Assembly (NCBI GenBank): GCA_016703425.1
Contig: JADJCA010000007.1
Coordinates: 558,001-622,000, forward strand
Direction of reading: 5' to 3'
Source: Myxococcales bacterium
Lineage (GTDB): Bacteria; Myxococcota_A; Polyangia; Polyangiales; Polyangiaceae
DNA: 64,000 nucleotides
Below are positions 27,573 to 36,638 of this stretch, in pieces. Made by a program: the position numbers and the translations under genes. Position 1 is the first letter of the stretch, and each line of letters starts with the position of its first letter. Below the pieces are notes generated by a model. That model was not told the origin of the DNA. It ran no database searches and saw nothing but the letters and a program-made list of their open reading frames with translations.

Positions 27573-28271
27573 TCAGTACAGGTGGAACTCCGGATGGCGA
27601 ACGAGGCCGTAGCAAACGACGCTCCACCCGGCCTCCGGCGGCGTGAGCTTCGACGGCGCGGCGCCCGGCGCCGCATGACGCGCGAGGACGTCGCTGTAGA
27701 GGCGAAAGAAGCGGTCGCCGCGGCCGCTCGCCAGGGAGGCTGGGTATCCAAGGAAGGTGCGATGGAGGACGTCGAACCCCGCATCGAAGGCGGCGCGATC
27801 CATCGGGTCCTTCGCGAGCTCGAAGTCAAAGACCCTGCGATCGCGGGCGCTTTTCAGATCTCGTTCCGCGGCGCGATCGCACAGCGCAACGCCGAGCCGC
27901 TCGTAGGTCGCGAGCATGATCGTGTTCGACTCCGCGCCGCGCGCAATGTCCGCGCCATAGTCGGGAAGGCCGAGGGCGCCCAGGTGGCTCTTCCAAGAAA
28001 CAAACAGCTCGTTGCCCTCGGCGCCGCGCGCGGCGCGCGCCACCTCCGCCGGGGAGATGTCGCCGAACAGCATCATGTACGACCGCAGGTACGATTCGCC
28101 CGCGAGCATGCGGGGCCCGTCCTTGTGCCGGCCGTCGACGAGGCCTTCGTGACCGGGCACGTCGGTGAGTTTGACGGTAGGCGGCTGCGGCGCCGCACCG
28201 TCCGTGCCCGGCGCCTGGTAACAGGCGCTAAGCGTCAGCCAGGCCCCCAAGAAGAAGAAGGAGCGTTTCAT
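27573..28271 (-). CDS. Lipoprotein of the cytochrome/DUF1501 operon
   Basis: It starts MKRSFFFLGAWLTLSAC, a short lipobox signal, with GGGAGGTG upstream and an ATGA overlap with the preceding cytochrome gene. The mature protein (about 215 residues) is helical and soluble: GESYLRSYMMLFGDISPAEV, LFVSWKSHLGALGLPDYG, TFLGYPASLASGRGDRFFRLY. It has no CxxCH motif. The C-terminal WSVVCYGLVRHPEFHLY resembles the ending of planctomycete-type DUF1585/DUF1592 cytochrome-associated domains, where such helices pack against heme domains. Probably a structural partner of the neighbouring cytochrome and DUF1501 proteins. Confidence 0.8.
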   Translation of the reverse strand: MKRSFFFLGAWLTLSACYQAPGTDGAAPQPPTVKLTDVPGHEGLVDGRHKDGPRMLAGESYLRSYMMLFGDISPAEVARAARGAEGNELFVSWKSHLGALGLPDYGADIARGAESNTIMLATYERLGVALCDRAAERDLKSARDRRVFDFELAKDPMDRAAFDAGFDVLHRTFLGYPASLASGRGDRFFRLYSDVLARHAAPGAAPSKLTPPEAGWSVVCYGLVRHPEFHLY

Positions 28272-30124
28272 TGTGCACCTCCCGTGGCATTGGCGTTCTT
28301 GTAGGCGCGGGACTTAACGATGGCGCGCACGAGGGCCTTCAAGCGGAAGCCTCCTTGAGCGACACTCGCGCCGAGGGCCGCTTCTTCGGCGGCGGCGAGC
28401 CGTCGCCCCACAAGCCCTTCACTGACGGTACGGGCCACACAGGCTGCGAATTCCGGTGCAGCGACGACCTCAGCGGCGAGGCCTTGAGGGCCCTTGGCGA
28501 CGTTGGTCGGCGAGCCGTAGGCGCCGCGGAGCTGTCCCGATTGGGCGGTGGAGAACGCGGGGTCGTAGAACTTTGCGCAGGCCGGCGACATGACGCCACC
28601 GGGCGCCAAAGCGCAGGCTGGGTTGTCCACGGGTGCGGCCAACCAAGAGACGGCGGACTCGCGCGTCCGTGCGAAGAAGGCCGACAGCGGCTCGAGCTTC
28701 GCGTGACACGTGGCGCAGCCCGGTCGAATCATCAGGTTTGGCTCGTCACTGGGCACCAGCGCGACCTTGTCGGCGATGAAGTCCTTGCAAAGAAACGCGT
28801 TGTAGACCGCGTTGGCTCGACCGCGCCGAGACGCAAACTTCGCCAGGAAGACCGGCATCGTGAGGATCCCCGCGGCCCTCGGGCCCCGATCGGCCACGCG
28901 AACCCAGCGGTCCATTTCGTGCGGCAACAGATCGGCCGGAACGCGCTCGGGCTCGACGAGGAACGTCGGCGTCGCGAGCGAAGTCCCGGGCGCGACGGCG
29001 CTCTGCTCGGTGCAGCAGTCGGAGCCGGCGACGCCTCGGTAGAATTGCGCGAGGGGCCCATTGATCTCGCCAAAGCGACCCGTCAGCACCTCGCGAAAGT
29101 CGCGGTCCTCGGTGAAGATGACGTCGAAGTACCGACGCGCCTCCTCGGCCCACGCGCTCTTCCACCAGTCGCTTTGCGGCGCGCGCGAGACCTCGAAGGG
29201 CTCTGCTGGCCCAAGGGGCGCGACCGATGGAAGGACTGCGCCGGCGGGGTCAAGGGAGTGGCCCGCACCGGGCGTACAACGCTCCAGCCCCGTACCGCAG
29301 CCGCAGGTCGACGCGAGCCGCGCTCCCGTCTCCGACGAGCAGGCCACCGTGACCGGAGCGCCATTGACCGTGACGACGGCGCTCTCGGCGCGACTCGCCT
29401 CCTCTTTGCAGACGTAGACCTCGGTCGTCGCCGTGCCGTCAGCGTCGACGAGCAAGCGCGGATCATTGGCCGCCGTCGCGGGCCCCACCTTGTCTGTCGG
29501 CAGGGCCAACAGGTATCGCCTCTCGCTCCCTTGCCACGAGGCGTAGTGCTCCCGCGGCGCGGCGACGCGGTAATCACGATAGAGCCACCAAGGGCGAACC
29601 TTCTGGACGCGGCCGTTGAAGGTCGCGCGGGGTACAGCCGTCTTCGGTTCGAGGGGCTCGGGAGCGCGTCCACGGGTGAAGACTTGCCCCGTGTCGGCCT
29701 CGCCAAAGCAGAAACGCCGGTCGAACGTCGGCGTGTCGCGGCGCTGCGCAGAGCGCCAATAGACCCAAACGGGCTTCGTCGCGCCGTCGACCTCGCGCAC
29801 GAGGATCGAGTACCGACGGAGCATCGTCGGCTCCGGCCGAAAGAGGAACGCGTCGGGGACCTCAAGCCGCAGCGCGTCCATGTAGATGCGCTGGAGTCGC
29901 TCGCTGTACGCAGCGCCCGAGAGGTGCTGTTCGACAAACGCGTCTTCGTCGAAGCTCGGCGCCTCGAACGCCAGGATCTCCGAGCGTGTGGGAATGCGCC
30001 CCTTGAGGTCGATGCTGAGGGCGCGAAAGTAGCGATACTCGTCCGTGGTCTTGGCCGCGTGGGCGACGGTCGGAGCGAGCAGCCCCGCGAGCGCGAAGAG
30101 GACGGTGCGTCGAGCTTTCCCCAA
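28268..30124 (-). CDS. Large exported c-type cytochrome protein, DUF1549/DUF1592-like
   Basis: I start at TTG 30124 because GGAGG lies five bases upstream and the product begins with a normal signal peptide (GKARRTVLFALAGLLAPTVAHA); the longer frame from TTG 30136 would contain that ribosome-binding site inside the gene. The N-terminal part has the DUF1549-like YRYFRALSIDLKGRIPTRSE motif. A c-type heme site GCATCHAKLEPL lies in the last third, followed by the helical domain typical of planctomycete-style cytochromes (PEFAACVARTVSEGLVGR). A Cys-rich insert (CGCGTGLERC) lies in the middle. First gene of the operon; probably part of an envelope redox assembly with the DUF1501 protein. Confidence 0.88.
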   Translation of the reverse strand: MGKARRTVLFALAGLLAPTVAHAAKTTDEYRYFRALSIDLKGRIPTRSEILAFEAPSFDEDAFVEQHLSGAAYSERLQRIYMDALRLEVPDAFLFRPEPTMLRRYSILVREVDGATKPVWVYWRSAQRRDTPTFDRRFCFGEADTGQVFTRGRAPEPLEPKTAVPRATFNGRVQKVRPWWLYRDYRVAAPREHYASWQGSERRYLLALPTDKVGPATAANDPRLLVDADGTATTEVYVCKEEASRAESAVVTVNGAPVTVACSSETGARLASTCGCGTGLERCTPGAGHSLDPAGAVLPSVAPLGPAEPFEVSRAPQSDWWKSAWAEEARRYFDVIFTEDRDFREVLTGRFGEINGPLAQFYRGVAGSDCCTEQSAVAPGTSLATPTFLVEPERVPADLLPHEMDRWVRVADRGPRAAGILTMPVFLAKFASRRGRANAVYNAFLCKDFIADKVALVPSDEPNLMIRPGCATCHAKLEPLSAFFARTRESAVSWLAAPVDNPACALAPGGVMSPACAKFYDPAFSTAQSGQLRGAYGSPTNVAKGPQGLAAEVVAAPEFAACVARTVSEGLVGRRLAAAEEAALGASVAQGGFRLKALVRAIVKSRAYKNANATGGAQ

Positions 30125-30313
30125 GGTAGCCTCCAATGGACACCGTCAAGCGAGCGCCGTGCCCACGCCGATTGGGGCCCCGTTCTCTGAAAATCGCCGA
30201 GCGCGGTGCGATCCGTCAGCGGGGGCGCGATCTCCGGGATCGCACCTGCCGATCATGGGGCTCAGACGGGCCACCCGCCGATGTCGGCGCTCCGCGCGTC
30301 TATCGACCGCAGC

Positions 30314-31714
30314 CTATTGGCCGCCCACGCGACGCGCCTTGAGAATCTGAAAGTAACGGCGCGCGACGCCGGCGTGGGCCGCCGCCCGCGCGACGTTGCC
30401 CCCGGTGTACGCGAGCATGTGCTCGATGTACCGCCGCTCGAACGCCGCGAGGACCTGCTCGCGTGCCTCGATGAGCGGCAGGTTCCTGGCCAAGATGAGC
30501 TCGAGCCACTCGGCCTGCTGCACCGCCGGCGCCTTCTCGCCGGGTCCGGCGGTCTCGTCGTGGAAGCTCAGCGTCGCCAGCTCACCAAGCGCAAGCTGCC
30601 TCGCGACGACGTTGCGCAGCTCACGAACGTTGCCGGGCCAGCGCTCCTCCTCCCACGCCGCGAGCAACGGCGCCGGCACCTTCGACATGTCGCCGCCGAG
30701 CTCGGTGCAGAAGCGATGCACGAGCAGCGGAATGTCACCGCGTCGCTTGCGGAGCGGTGGCAGCTCGACGCGAGCCACCGCGAGCCGGTGGAACAGATCG
30801 TCGCGAAAGCGCCCCGCTTGCACCTCGCGATCGAGGTCGCGGCGCGTGGCGCATAGAAGGCGCACGTCAACTTTGAGCCACTTGTCACCGCCGACGCGCC
30901 GCACCTCGGAGCGCTCGATGGCTCGAAGGAGCTTCGGCTGCATCGTAAGGTCGAGATCGCCAATCTCGTCGATCAGCAAGGTACCTCCGTGAGCCTGCTC
31001 GAAGACGCCTCGGCGCAGCGCGACGGCGCCCGTGAAGGCACCGCGCTCGTGACCGAAGAGCTCCGACTCGACGAGGTTCGGCGGGACGGCGGTGCAATCG
31101 AAGACGATGAACGGTCCTGTCTTGCGCGGGCTCTCCGCATGGATGGACTCGGCGAGCACCTCCTTGCCGGTGCCAGTCTCGCCTTCGATCACGACTGGAA
31201 CCTGGGCGCGAGCGAGGCGCTCGAGCAACGGGAAGAGGCGCCTCATCTCCCGACTGATGCCGAGGGTCGTTCCGAAGTGCGTGACGGCCGGTAGCGGCTG
31301 CGCGCTCGGAGCGCCGCGCTCGACGAAGAGCACGGTGTCGCCCATGCGAAGGTGCTCTCCGCCGTAGACGGAGACCTCGCGAAGGCGCGCGGTCCCGAGC
31401 CAGGTGCCGTTCTTCGACGCGAGATCGCTCAGCTCCAGGGCCGGTCCGACGACCTCCGCGGCGGCGTGTCGCCTGGAGACTTGCCGATCGGTGAGCCGGA
31501 GCTCGCACGCGGGGCCGGTGCCGATGAGGACGCGGGCCGCCGAGCCGCTCACGACGAACCGCTTGCCCGCGTCGATACCGCTCACCACGTGGATGGTGAA
31601 CGTCGCGTCGGCCTCGTCGGGCAACCCTTGCAGGCGCGTCTGGAAGGCGGTTGAAAGATCCTCCGGTTCGTCGGAAAACGACGGAAAGCGCTTATCGTCA
31701 CCGTCGCGGGGCAT
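30314..31714 (-). CDS. FHA-domain sigma54-dependent transcription activator
   Basis: Residues about 38-130 are a forkhead-associated domain (IGTGPACELRL, VSRRHAAAE, SKNGTWLG), which reads phosphothreonine made by serine/threonine kinases. The AAA+ domain follows with Walker A GETGTGKE, the sigma54-contacting GAFTGA loop (HERGAFTGAVALRR), Walker B LLIDEIGD and the arginine-rich sensor region. The C-terminal helix-turn-helix is Fis-like (NVARAAAHAGVARRYFQILK). There is no receiver domain, so control should come from Thr phosphorylation rather than a His-Asp phosphorelay, linking the kinases of this organism to sigma54 promoters. The start ATG 31714 has AGGG upstream; divergent from the DCC gene. 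Confidence 0.96.
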   Translation of the reverse strand: MPRDGDDKRFPSFSDEPEDLSTAFQTRLQGLPDEADATFTIHVVSGIDAGKRFVVSGSAARVLIGTGPACELRLTDRQVSRRHAAAEVVGPALELSDLASKNGTWLGTARLREVSVYGGEHLRMGDTVLFVERGAPSAQPLPAVTHFGTTLGISREMRRLFPLLERLARAQVPVVIEGETGTGKEVLAESIHAESPRKTGPFIVFDCTAVPPNLVESELFGHERGAFTGAVALRRGVFEQAHGGTLLIDEIGDLDLTMQPKLLRAIERSEVRRVGGDKWLKVDVRLLCATRRDLDREVQAGRFRDDLFHRLAVARVELPPLRKRRGDIPLLVHRFCTELGGDMSKVPAPLLAAWEEERWPGNVRELRNVVARQLALGELATLSFHDETAGPGEKAPAVQQAEWLELILARNLPLIEAREQVLAAFERRYIEHMLAYTGGNVARAAAHAGVARRYFQILKARRVGGQ

Positions 31715-31841
31715 AAGCCCTGAGTGTGCGAGGTTGCGCCCTTCGAAGCAAGTACGCGACGTTGTGCGCCCTGCGACGCAAGGTCCCGTTCGAAACGCTC
31801 ACTCGGTTCGCCGCCCCTTCGGTACGCCCCATAGTCGCCTC

Positions 31842-32237
31842 ATGGCGCACGAGGCAGAGGTGGAGGTCTTCTACGACGGGGATTGCCCGCTCTGCATGCG
31901 CGAGATCCGCATGCTGAAGCGGCGCGACGCGCGGCGGGCGATCCGATTCACCGACATCGCGGCGCCCGACTTCGACGCGCTCGTGTACGGCCTCACGCAA
32001 GCCGACTTCATGGCGAGGATTCGGGGGCGCGATGCGGAAGGCCGCTGGCTGGAGGGCGTCGACGTCTTCCGTCACCTCTACCGGGCCGTTGGCTTCCGCC
32101 GACTGGTGGCGCTCAGCGAGTGGCCCGGCGTGGCGACGTTGGCGGAGATCGCCTACGAAGCGTTCGCGAAGAACCGTCTACGCCTGACGGGACGCTGCGA
32201 GGCGGACGCCTGCACGCCGCCGGCTCGCGTCACCTAG
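31842..32237 (+). CDS. DCC-family thiol-disulfide oxidoreductase (DUF393)
   Basis: This 131-residue protein opens with VEVFYDGDCPLCMREIRML, the DxDCPxC signature of the DCC/DUF393 family, which has a thioredoxin-like fold. The rest fits: IRFTDIAAPDF, a GRDAEGRWLEGVDVFRHLY core and a helical tail. Family members are predicted redox or detoxification proteins, with little experimental work. ATG 31842 is preceded by no strong ribosome-binding site, but a TAGTCG-like -10 sits close to the start, as in leaderless messages. Single gene; the next lipoprotein gene is 86 bp away. Confidence 0.9.
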   Translation: MAHEAEVEVFYDGDCPLCMREIRMLKRRDARRAIRFTDIAAPDFDALVYGLTQADFMARIRGRDAEGRWLEGVDVFRHLYRAVGFRRLVALSEWPGVATLAEIAYEAFAKNRLRLTGRCEADACTPPARVT

Positions 32238-32323
32238 AAGTCCCGTGACGGCCTCGCCTCCGGCCCGCCCTCTCCAGCCTGCCCTGGCGTGACGAACGGT
32301 GCGCTTCGTTCTACGTTTCGTGG

Positions 32324-34063
32324 ATGCGCCGGGCGGGGTGGATCAGCGGCGCCGTTCTCGCGGCCCTCGCGGCGTGCTCGTACGAACTGGGGGGCGAGGG
32401 CGACGTAGCTGTCCTTGACGCCAGCGTCACGGGACCGAACGCAGAGTCCCAAGACACGGCTTCACCCAAAGAAGCTCCCGCGGTCGATGCGGGCGGGGAC
32501 GGGGGCGCGGAGGAGCTCATCGTCGACGAGTTCGACGACCCGGCGCTCGTCGATGACACCAAGTCGGTCGGGTATGTCGTAGCCGGCGGCGCGCTCGCCA
32601 TGAAGAGTTCCATCGAACGGGGCACGGGCGCCGATGGCGCATGCGTCGTCACGGGCACCATCGATCTGACTGCGACGACTTGCGTCGGTCGCCCGGGTCC
32701 CGACGTGATCATCTACGCTGCGAGCCAACCCATCGCCGCACAAGCGGACACGATCTCCATCGGCGGCATGACCGCGGGCCTCGCAGCCGGTGACGAGATC
32801 GTGATCCTCGACATGCAAGGCCCCACGGCGGGCCGCGCTGAATTTCGTCGCGTCGCGAGCGTCACGAGCGTGGGCCTTTCAACGACAACTCCCCTGTCCT
32901 TTCCTCACGGTGCGGCCGACCGCCCCGCCGTGCAACGAGTCCCGAACTACGCGTCGTTCGCCGTCGCTGGCGGCGGCCGCGTCGTTGCACCCGCGTGGGA
33001 CGGAACGCGTGGCGGCGCGCTCGTTGTTCGCGTTCGAGACGCGGCGACGATCGCGGGCGCCCTCGACGCCAGCGGCGCCGGCTATCGGGGCGGGGCGCGA
33101 CCGGGCAACAACACCAACGCCGACGGCTTCGTGGGCGAGTCGGCGCTCCCCGGCTTCGGCTCGCTGCGGACGGCCGCACCCAACGGCGGCGGCGGCGGCG
33201 CCGGTCGCGGCGATCCATGCGGCGGTCGTGGCGTCGGGGCCGGCGGCGGCGGCCACGGCACCGTCGGTGGGACGGGCGGCGACGTCGCGTGCGGAGGCCA
33301 AGGCGGCGCGGTCTTCGGGGGCGCCGACAGGCTCTCGCTTGGCGGTGGCGGCGGCTCCGGCGGCAACGACAACACACTCGGAAACAATCCCGTGGGCGGA
33401 GCCGGCGGCAGGGGCGGCGGCGCGATCTTTCTCGAAGCCGACACAGTTACCTTCACGGGGCTCGTCTTGGCCAACGGCACCGCCGGCCAAGGCGACGCGC
33501 CGCCATGCCCCGGAACGTCGAGTTCGACCGCGATGTGTTGGGACTTCTCCGGCCCCGGCGGCGGCGGCGCCGGTGGCGCCATCTGGCTCCGCGGCACGAC
33601 GGTTCACGCGGGCAGCGCTCTCGTGCGCGCCAGCGGCGGCAGCGCTGGCATCGGCGTCGGCAACAACGGCGGCGTGGGCGGCGCCGGTCGGGTGACGATC
33701 GCCGCCGAAACGCTCACCGGCACGACCGTTCCCACGGCGACCATCGGCGGCGTCTATCCCGCAGCGAGCACGGTCGTTTCGAAGGATCTGCTCCTTGGGC
33801 GGAAGGCCGTGCAAGCGTTGGTGAGCTTAGCGGTCGACGTCGCCCACCGACCGTCTGCAACGAAGGTCAAGGTATCGGTCAGCACCGACGGTACATCTTG
33901 GTACGGCGCGATGCCGCCAAACGCCGACACGCTGGAGGACGGCACCACGACGGTTCCGCTCGACGTCCCCGTGGGGGCGTCGCTCTTCTATCAGCTTCGT
34001 TTCGAGGGGGATCAACACGCGACAGCGCGGGTCGAGCGCGTCAGGGTCATCGTGCGCCGGTGA
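32324..34063 (+). CDS. Gly-rich surface lipoprotein
   Basis: A lipobox signal (MRRAGWISGAVLAALAAC) and a Ser/Ala/Asp linker lead to a beta-rich domain (PDVIIYAASQPIAAQADTIS, EIVILDMQGP). Residues about 235-450 are a long Gly-rich stretch (GGGGGAGRGDPCGGRGVG, GGAGGRGGGAIFLEADTVTF) whose repeated GGAI-F/W-L-x-x-x-T-V strands resemble a parallel beta-helix with glycine-rich loops. A C-terminal sandwich domain (KVKVSVSTDGTSWYGAMPP) closes the protein. The architecture occurs widely in myxobacterial secreted lipoproteins and suggests a surface adhesin or matrix role; this is inference. About 579 residues. Confidence 0.85.
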   Translation: MRRAGWISGAVLAALAACSYELGGEGDVAVLDASVTGPNAESQDTASPKEAPAVDAGGDGGAEELIVDEFDDPALVDDTKSVGYVVAGGALAMKSSIERGTGADGACVVTGTIDLTATTCVGRPGPDVIIYAASQPIAAQADTISIGGMTAGLAAGDEIVILDMQGPTAGRAEFRRVASVTSVGLSTTTPLSFPHGAADRPAVQRVPNYASFAVAGGGRVVAPAWDGTRGGALVVRVRDAATIAGALDASGAGYRGGARPGNNTNADGFVGESALPGFGSLRTAAPNGGGGGAGRGDPCGGRGVGAGGGGHGTVGGTGGDVACGGQGGAVFGGADRLSLGGGGGSGGNDNTLGNNPVGGAGGRGGGAIFLEADTVTFTGLVLANGTAGQGDAPPCPGTSSSTAMCWDFSGPGGGGAGGAIWLRGTTVHAGSALVRASGGSAGIGVGNNGGVGGAGRVTIAAETLTGTTVPTATIGGVYPAASTVVSKDLLLGRKAVQALVSLAVDVAHRPSATKVKVSVSTDGTSWYGAMPPNADTLEDGTTTVPLDVPVGASLFYQLRFEGDQHATARVERVRVIVRR

Positions 34064-34084
34064 GCGCGCCGATAGGACGTGGTG

Positions 34085-34849
34085 TCACGCGATGCGCTCG
34101 CGATGCAGCGAGGATTCGCTGGCACCGAGATAGAGCACGCGGCGTTCGTCCGCGATGCCGGCGCCGGGGCACACCTCCTGCGCGAGCTTGGTGCGCACGA
34201 TGAGGCGGCCGAGGTTCCACCCGCGCACGCGACCTCGAAGCGCGAAGCCAACGTTCGCGTGGGCTCGGAGCGAGGCCACGTTGGTCCACGAGACGTCGGA
34301 GAAGAACCGGCGGCGCTCCGGGGACTGGCTCGCCACAAGCGAGAGCAGGGAGCCAAAGAGGCCCTGACCGCGACGCGACGGCGGGATGAAGACGTCGCGA
34401 ACCCACAACGCGTCGTCGGGAAGCGCGAGCTCGATGGCGAGCTCGTCGAGGTAACGAACCTTGCCCGCCGCAAACCACCCGTAGCCAGCCGTCACGCCTC
34501 GGTCCACGAGCTCAAAGAAGCGATACCCATAGCGCAGGCGCGAGAGCGTCCGCTGCGTCGAGGTCGTGCGCGAGACTCGTCCGTAGACGCCCGCCACGGC
34601 GCGGACGTCGTCGTGCTCGACGACGGAGAGTCCGCCGCGACCGACGCGCGGCAGTCGCGCGATGTCGCCCTCGAGAAGCGCGATGTCGTGGCGCTCGATG
34701 CCAGCGCTGGTCACGCTGGCCATCTGAGAGACGAGTCGTTCGGCGAAGCGGGCCCAACGCGCCGAGAACCGCGGCGCGAAGGGGTGAGGGGCGATCGTTC
34801 GGGCGAGGGCGGCGGGCGGCGACGAGCGGCGCGAGGGAGGACCCGACAT
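34085..34849 (-). CDS. GNAT-family N-acetyltransferase-like protein
   Basis: The C-terminal half carries the acetyl-CoA loop of GNAT enzymes (LWVRDVFIPPSRRGQGLFGSL, matching R/Q-x-x-G-x-G/A), followed by a WTNVASLRAHANVGF segment typical of strand 5 and helix 4. The first 100 residues are a poorly matched N-terminal extension with a GIERHDIALLEGDIARLPRV segment. The acceptor substrate is unknown. The ATG 34849 has GCGAGGC directly upstream. It is convergent with the Gly-rich lipoprotein gene (21 bp gap) and separated from the DUF1566 gene by a repeat-containing intergenic region. Confidence 0.78.
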   Translation of the reverse strand: MSGPPSRRSSPPAALARTIAPHPFAPRFSARWARFAERLVSQMASVTSAGIERHDIALLEGDIARLPRVGRGGLSVVEHDDVRAVAGVYGRVSRTTSTQRTLSRLRYGYRFFELVDRGVTAGYGWFAAGKVRYLDELAIELALPDDALWVRDVFIPPSRRGQGLFGSLLSLVASQSPERRRFFSDVSWTNVASLRAHANVGFALRGRVRGWNLGRLIVRTKLAQEVCPGAGIADERRVLYLGASESSLHRERIA

Positions 34850-35030
34850 GCCTCGCGACTAAGCACCGAACGTGCCGAACCGTCGCCAGAGCGCGGTGGG
34901 GGAACGTCCGGGGCGAAATCCGGTGGAACCAGCGCTTGCCATGAGGCTACGCCCGACCGAGGGGGCTCCGCCGATCCATGCCTTCGGGCGGAGGAAGGCG
35001 GGGTTCGAACGCTGGGGACGGAACCGCAGG

Positions 35031-35080
35031 CCTCGCTCGTCGCGGGGCGAACTCGAACCTGTCGACTTCAAGTGTCAGGC
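35031..35080. repeat. Second copy of the 50-bp dispersed repeat
   Basis: CCTCGCTCGTCG, CTCGAACCTG, TTCA and AGTGTC blocks align in the same order and spacing with 24880-24929, with roughly 42 of 50 positions shared by eye. It lies just past the stop (35082) of a minus-strand gene, as the other copy lies downstream of one. A GGTTCGAAC run at 35002-35010 nearby recalls a tRNA T-arm, but no tRNA can be folded there. Confidence 0.6.
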
Positions 35081-35081
35081 A

Positions 35082-36623
35082 CTAGCCGCCGCTGACGCAG
35101 CGAATCGGAAAGCTTGCCGTCTGCAGTTGGTCAAAGAGATTGGCGCGACCGTTCTCCGTCTCGACCACCTGGGCCTTGTTCGGATTGCCGGTGACGGGGC
35201 TCGAGGTCCACATCGAACCGGTTGGGGTTCCGGGGAAGAGCGCGGTGTCGACGGCAGGGCTCGCCTTGGTCGTGTCAACGATGGACCAGAGCTCCTTGTA
35301 GCTAGGAAGGCGGTAACCACCGGCGCCGTCGATCGCGAGTCCGCTGCAGTAGGCCAGCGCCTGCGCCCACGTGTACGTCGACGGGGCCATGGCTCGTTGC
35401 CACTTGAGGCTCGTCCGACTATCGACGACGACGTTGCCGCTCGCCGCCACCGTGAAGCCACCGTTGACCAGGCTGCCGCGCACGCAGAGCGATGAGGCCG
35501 GCGAGCTCTGCGTGATGGACCTCAAGATCATCACGTTCCAGTTCAGGCCCAGCATGTACCCCAAGCCGAGGCCCGGCTCGACGCCGCTCGTCCAGATGCC
35601 CGTGTTCTGCTGCTGACCCGAGAAGACCGCCGGTGACAACCCCAGATTGCGACTCGAGTCGACGAGCGTGAGCGCCTCGAAGGGCGTCGGGAAGCGCCAG
35701 TCGCTGTACCCCGCGAAGGGAGCCTTGTTCAATTCGTCGCACCGAGCCTTCGCTTCGTCGCGCGTGAACGGCCCCGCGGCGAAGGCCTGCTCCCACATGA
35801 GGCCGCTCACCGGGTCGTAGACGGTGCCCCCGATCTTCGCGTACGTCGGCTTGTTCGCGGTGAAGTTTCCGTCTTGCCCCGCGTAAGGTTGTCCCGCCGC
35901 CGGGCACGCGACGAATGCCGCCCCGTTCGTGCAGAGTGCACTCTGCGAATCGGGCAAGTGCGCCGTGGGCGACTCGGGGGCACACGACCCCTCCTTGCAG
36001 AACGTGCGGCAGAGCTGGTCGCAGTCACCACAATGCGCGAGGCTCGTCAAACTGTCGACTTCGCAGCCGTCGTTCGCCAGCGTGTTGCAGTCTAGAAACT
36101 TGTCGACACATGCATCGCGTCGACACGCGCCAGCGCTGCAGGCGGCGGTGGCGTTGGGAAGTGCGCACGGCGTACACGTGTTGGCGCTACAGCCCGTGGA
36201 CGGATCATCGAGCGGCACACATTGGTTGCCGCATACCTTCTGCCCGGCGTCGGCGCACTGGGGCCCTGCGTCACCAGCGTCAGCGAGCGCCGAATCCTTC
36301 GCCGCGTCCACGGCTGCACCATCGGTCGCTCCGGCGCCGTCGGCATCGAGCGTCGCGTCGCCGACGACTTGTGCGTCGCCGAGGCTCGTCGCATCCAAGC
36401 TTGTTGAATCGGAGAAGGCGTCCGGCGCCGCAACGTCGGGAGAGCCACCGCCTTCAGCGGAGGTGGCATCCGGCACGTCCCCCGCTGAGTCGCTCTTGGC
36501 GGTGGGGTTTTCGGCGCCTGGCCCGGAGCCAGCCGGCTCCGCGCCGGAGCACGCGAAGACCGTACCGAAGGCACACAAGAACGGGATCACGACGCGGGTG
36601 CGGTAGGTGGGCATGTGCCGCAT
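35082..36623 (-). CDS. DUF1566 (Lcl domain) lipoprotein
   Basis: Of several possible starts I take ATG 36623 (MRHMPTYRTRVVIPFLCAF), with a lipobox ending GTVFAC; ATGs at 36614 and 36638 are alternatives. A long linker rich in Asp, Ala, Ser and Thr follows, then a Cys-rich region (CGNQCVPLDDPSTGC, CTPCALPNATAACSAGAC, CGDCDQLCRTFCKEGSC) of EGF-like or stigma-type spacing. Two DUF1566/Lcl modules end the protein (GLMWEQAFAAGPFTRDEAKA...WRFPTPFEALTLVD and KWQRAMAPSTYTWAQALAYC...YRLPSYKELWSIVD). It is a predicted surface protein; Lcl domains in other bacteria bind glycans. Confidence 0.86.
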   Translation of the reverse strand: MRHMPTYRTRVVIPFLCAFGTVFACSGAEPAGSGPGAENPTAKSDSAGDVPDATSAEGGGSPDVAAPDAFSDSTSLDATSLGDAQVVGDATLDADGAGATDGAAVDAAKDSALADAGDAGPQCADAGQKVCGNQCVPLDDPSTGCSANTCTPCALPNATAACSAGACRRDACVDKFLDCNTLANDGCEVDSLTSLAHCGDCDQLCRTFCKEGSCAPESPTAHLPDSQSALCTNGAAFVACPAAGQPYAGQDGNFTANKPTYAKIGGTVYDPVSGLMWEQAFAAGPFTRDEAKARCDELNKAPFAGYSDWRFPTPFEALTLVDSSRNLGLSPAVFSGQQQNTGIWTSGVEPGLGLGYMLGLNWNVMILRSITQSSPASSLCVRGSLVNGGFTVAASGNVVVDSRTSLKWQRAMAPSTYTWAQALAYCSGLAIDGAGGYRLPSYKELWSIVDTTKASPAVDTALFPGTPTGSMWTSSPVTGNPNKAQVVETENGRANLFDQLQTASFPIRCVSGG

Positions 36624-36638
36624 CCATGCCGGCACCAT

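Noticed and set aside
28271..30190. Plus-strand open frame of 639 codons opposite the cytochrome gene
   Set aside because: The minus strand encodes a clear heme protein with signal peptide and ribosome-binding site. The antisense product has no recognisable sequence.
34995..35015. tRNA T-arm-like GGGTTCGAACGC
   Set aside because: No acceptor stem, anticodon arm or D-arm can be paired around it, so it is not a tRNA gene.
34859..35071. 70-codon minus-strand frame beside the DUF1566 gene
   Set aside because: Its sequence is mostly the dispersed repeat and Ser/Arg/Gly-rich filler, and it has no ribosome-binding site; it is more simply non-coding.
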